From contig JAWQRM010000032.1 of the NCBI GenBank assembly GCA_033557675.1, forward strand, positions 1 to 37,725: a stretch of 37,725 nt of DNA, written 5' to 3'. Positions 37,481-37,725 of the stretch are shown piece after piece. Positions within the stretch are counted from its first letter, which is position 1; every line of letters begins with the position of its first letter. The notes below the pieces were generated by a model. The model did no database searches, was not told the DNA's origin, and worked only from the letters and a program-made list of their open reading frames with translations. Source of the DNA: Coptodactyla brooksi (Eukaryota; Arthropoda; Insecta; Coleoptera; Scarabaeidae). Both the position numbers and the translations under genes were made by a program.

Positions 37481-37725
37481 TATAAATGAAATAAATTGCA
37501 GAAAACCATCTTATTTATTCCTGATACTCTATTCTGATATGGACATAATGGAAACTATATAAACAATATACAATGAAGATACCACTTACGGAATAAAATG
37601 ATTTTTGGCGATATTTTACAAAATTGTGGAAAATGCTCTGACAGGTCGATTTTTATTCTCAAATTTACGTCTTTTGAATTAAAATTTCAATATACAGAGT
37701 GATCCATGTATTAGCAGTAATAGAT

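Overview
The window is eukaryotic and reads as an AT-rich insect (at least arthropod) genome. Two intron-split, plus-strand housekeeping genes lie in a background of decayed DNA transposons. No bacterial operons, ribosome binding sites or CRISPR arrays were seen. The order is not resolved, although both proteins are typical of insects in sequence and length.

Gene 1 is the translation initiation helicase eIF4A: four coding exons (1461-1483, 9214-9965, 11416-11758, 15780-15924) joined by consensus GT/AG sites in matching phases, giving 420 residues with every DEAD-box motif intact. Gene 2 is profilin (chickadee): three coding exons (24685-24795, 26460-26631, 29385-29482) giving 126 residues, the usual insect length, probably with a spliced 3' UTR (junction 29484/29986). 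The two genes are about 8.8 kb apart. They do not share a pathway beyond being highly expressed cytoplasmic genes: eIF4A unwinds mRNA leaders, profilin feeds actin monomers to filament growth.

The rest is mobile or structured DNA. eIF4A intron 1 (7.7 kb) holds foldback elements, tandem duplications, a tRNA-like 68-bp insertion and two mariner-type remnants on the minus strand. eIF4A intron 2 holds a mariner relic with recognisable ends and a flanking TA on each side (10061-11237), carrying a nested 200-bp MITE and a degenerate tandem repeat in place of most of its transposase gene. Between the genes lies the most unusual object: a roughly 3.6-kb palindromic element (about 19645-23240) with inverted arms of about 1.1 kb around a broken mariner/DUF4817-type transposase, followed by a LINE fragment and a third, solitary copy of the arm. 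Profilin intron 2 holds a diverged repeat family that keeps a 16-20 bp GCCAT-containing core, a near-perfect ~50-bp-arm hairpin and a small MITE. Downstream of profilin are another core copy with a grown (AT)n tract, a hAT-like transposase fragment and a 355-bp tandem duplication containing a tRNA A-box-like motif.

Across the noncoding sequence there are many perfect short hairpins (stems of 7-13 bp, loops of 2-17 nt), densest at 2239-2716, 4015-4205 and 32704-33332. All similarity statements come from reading the sequence by eye; no database or folding program was run.
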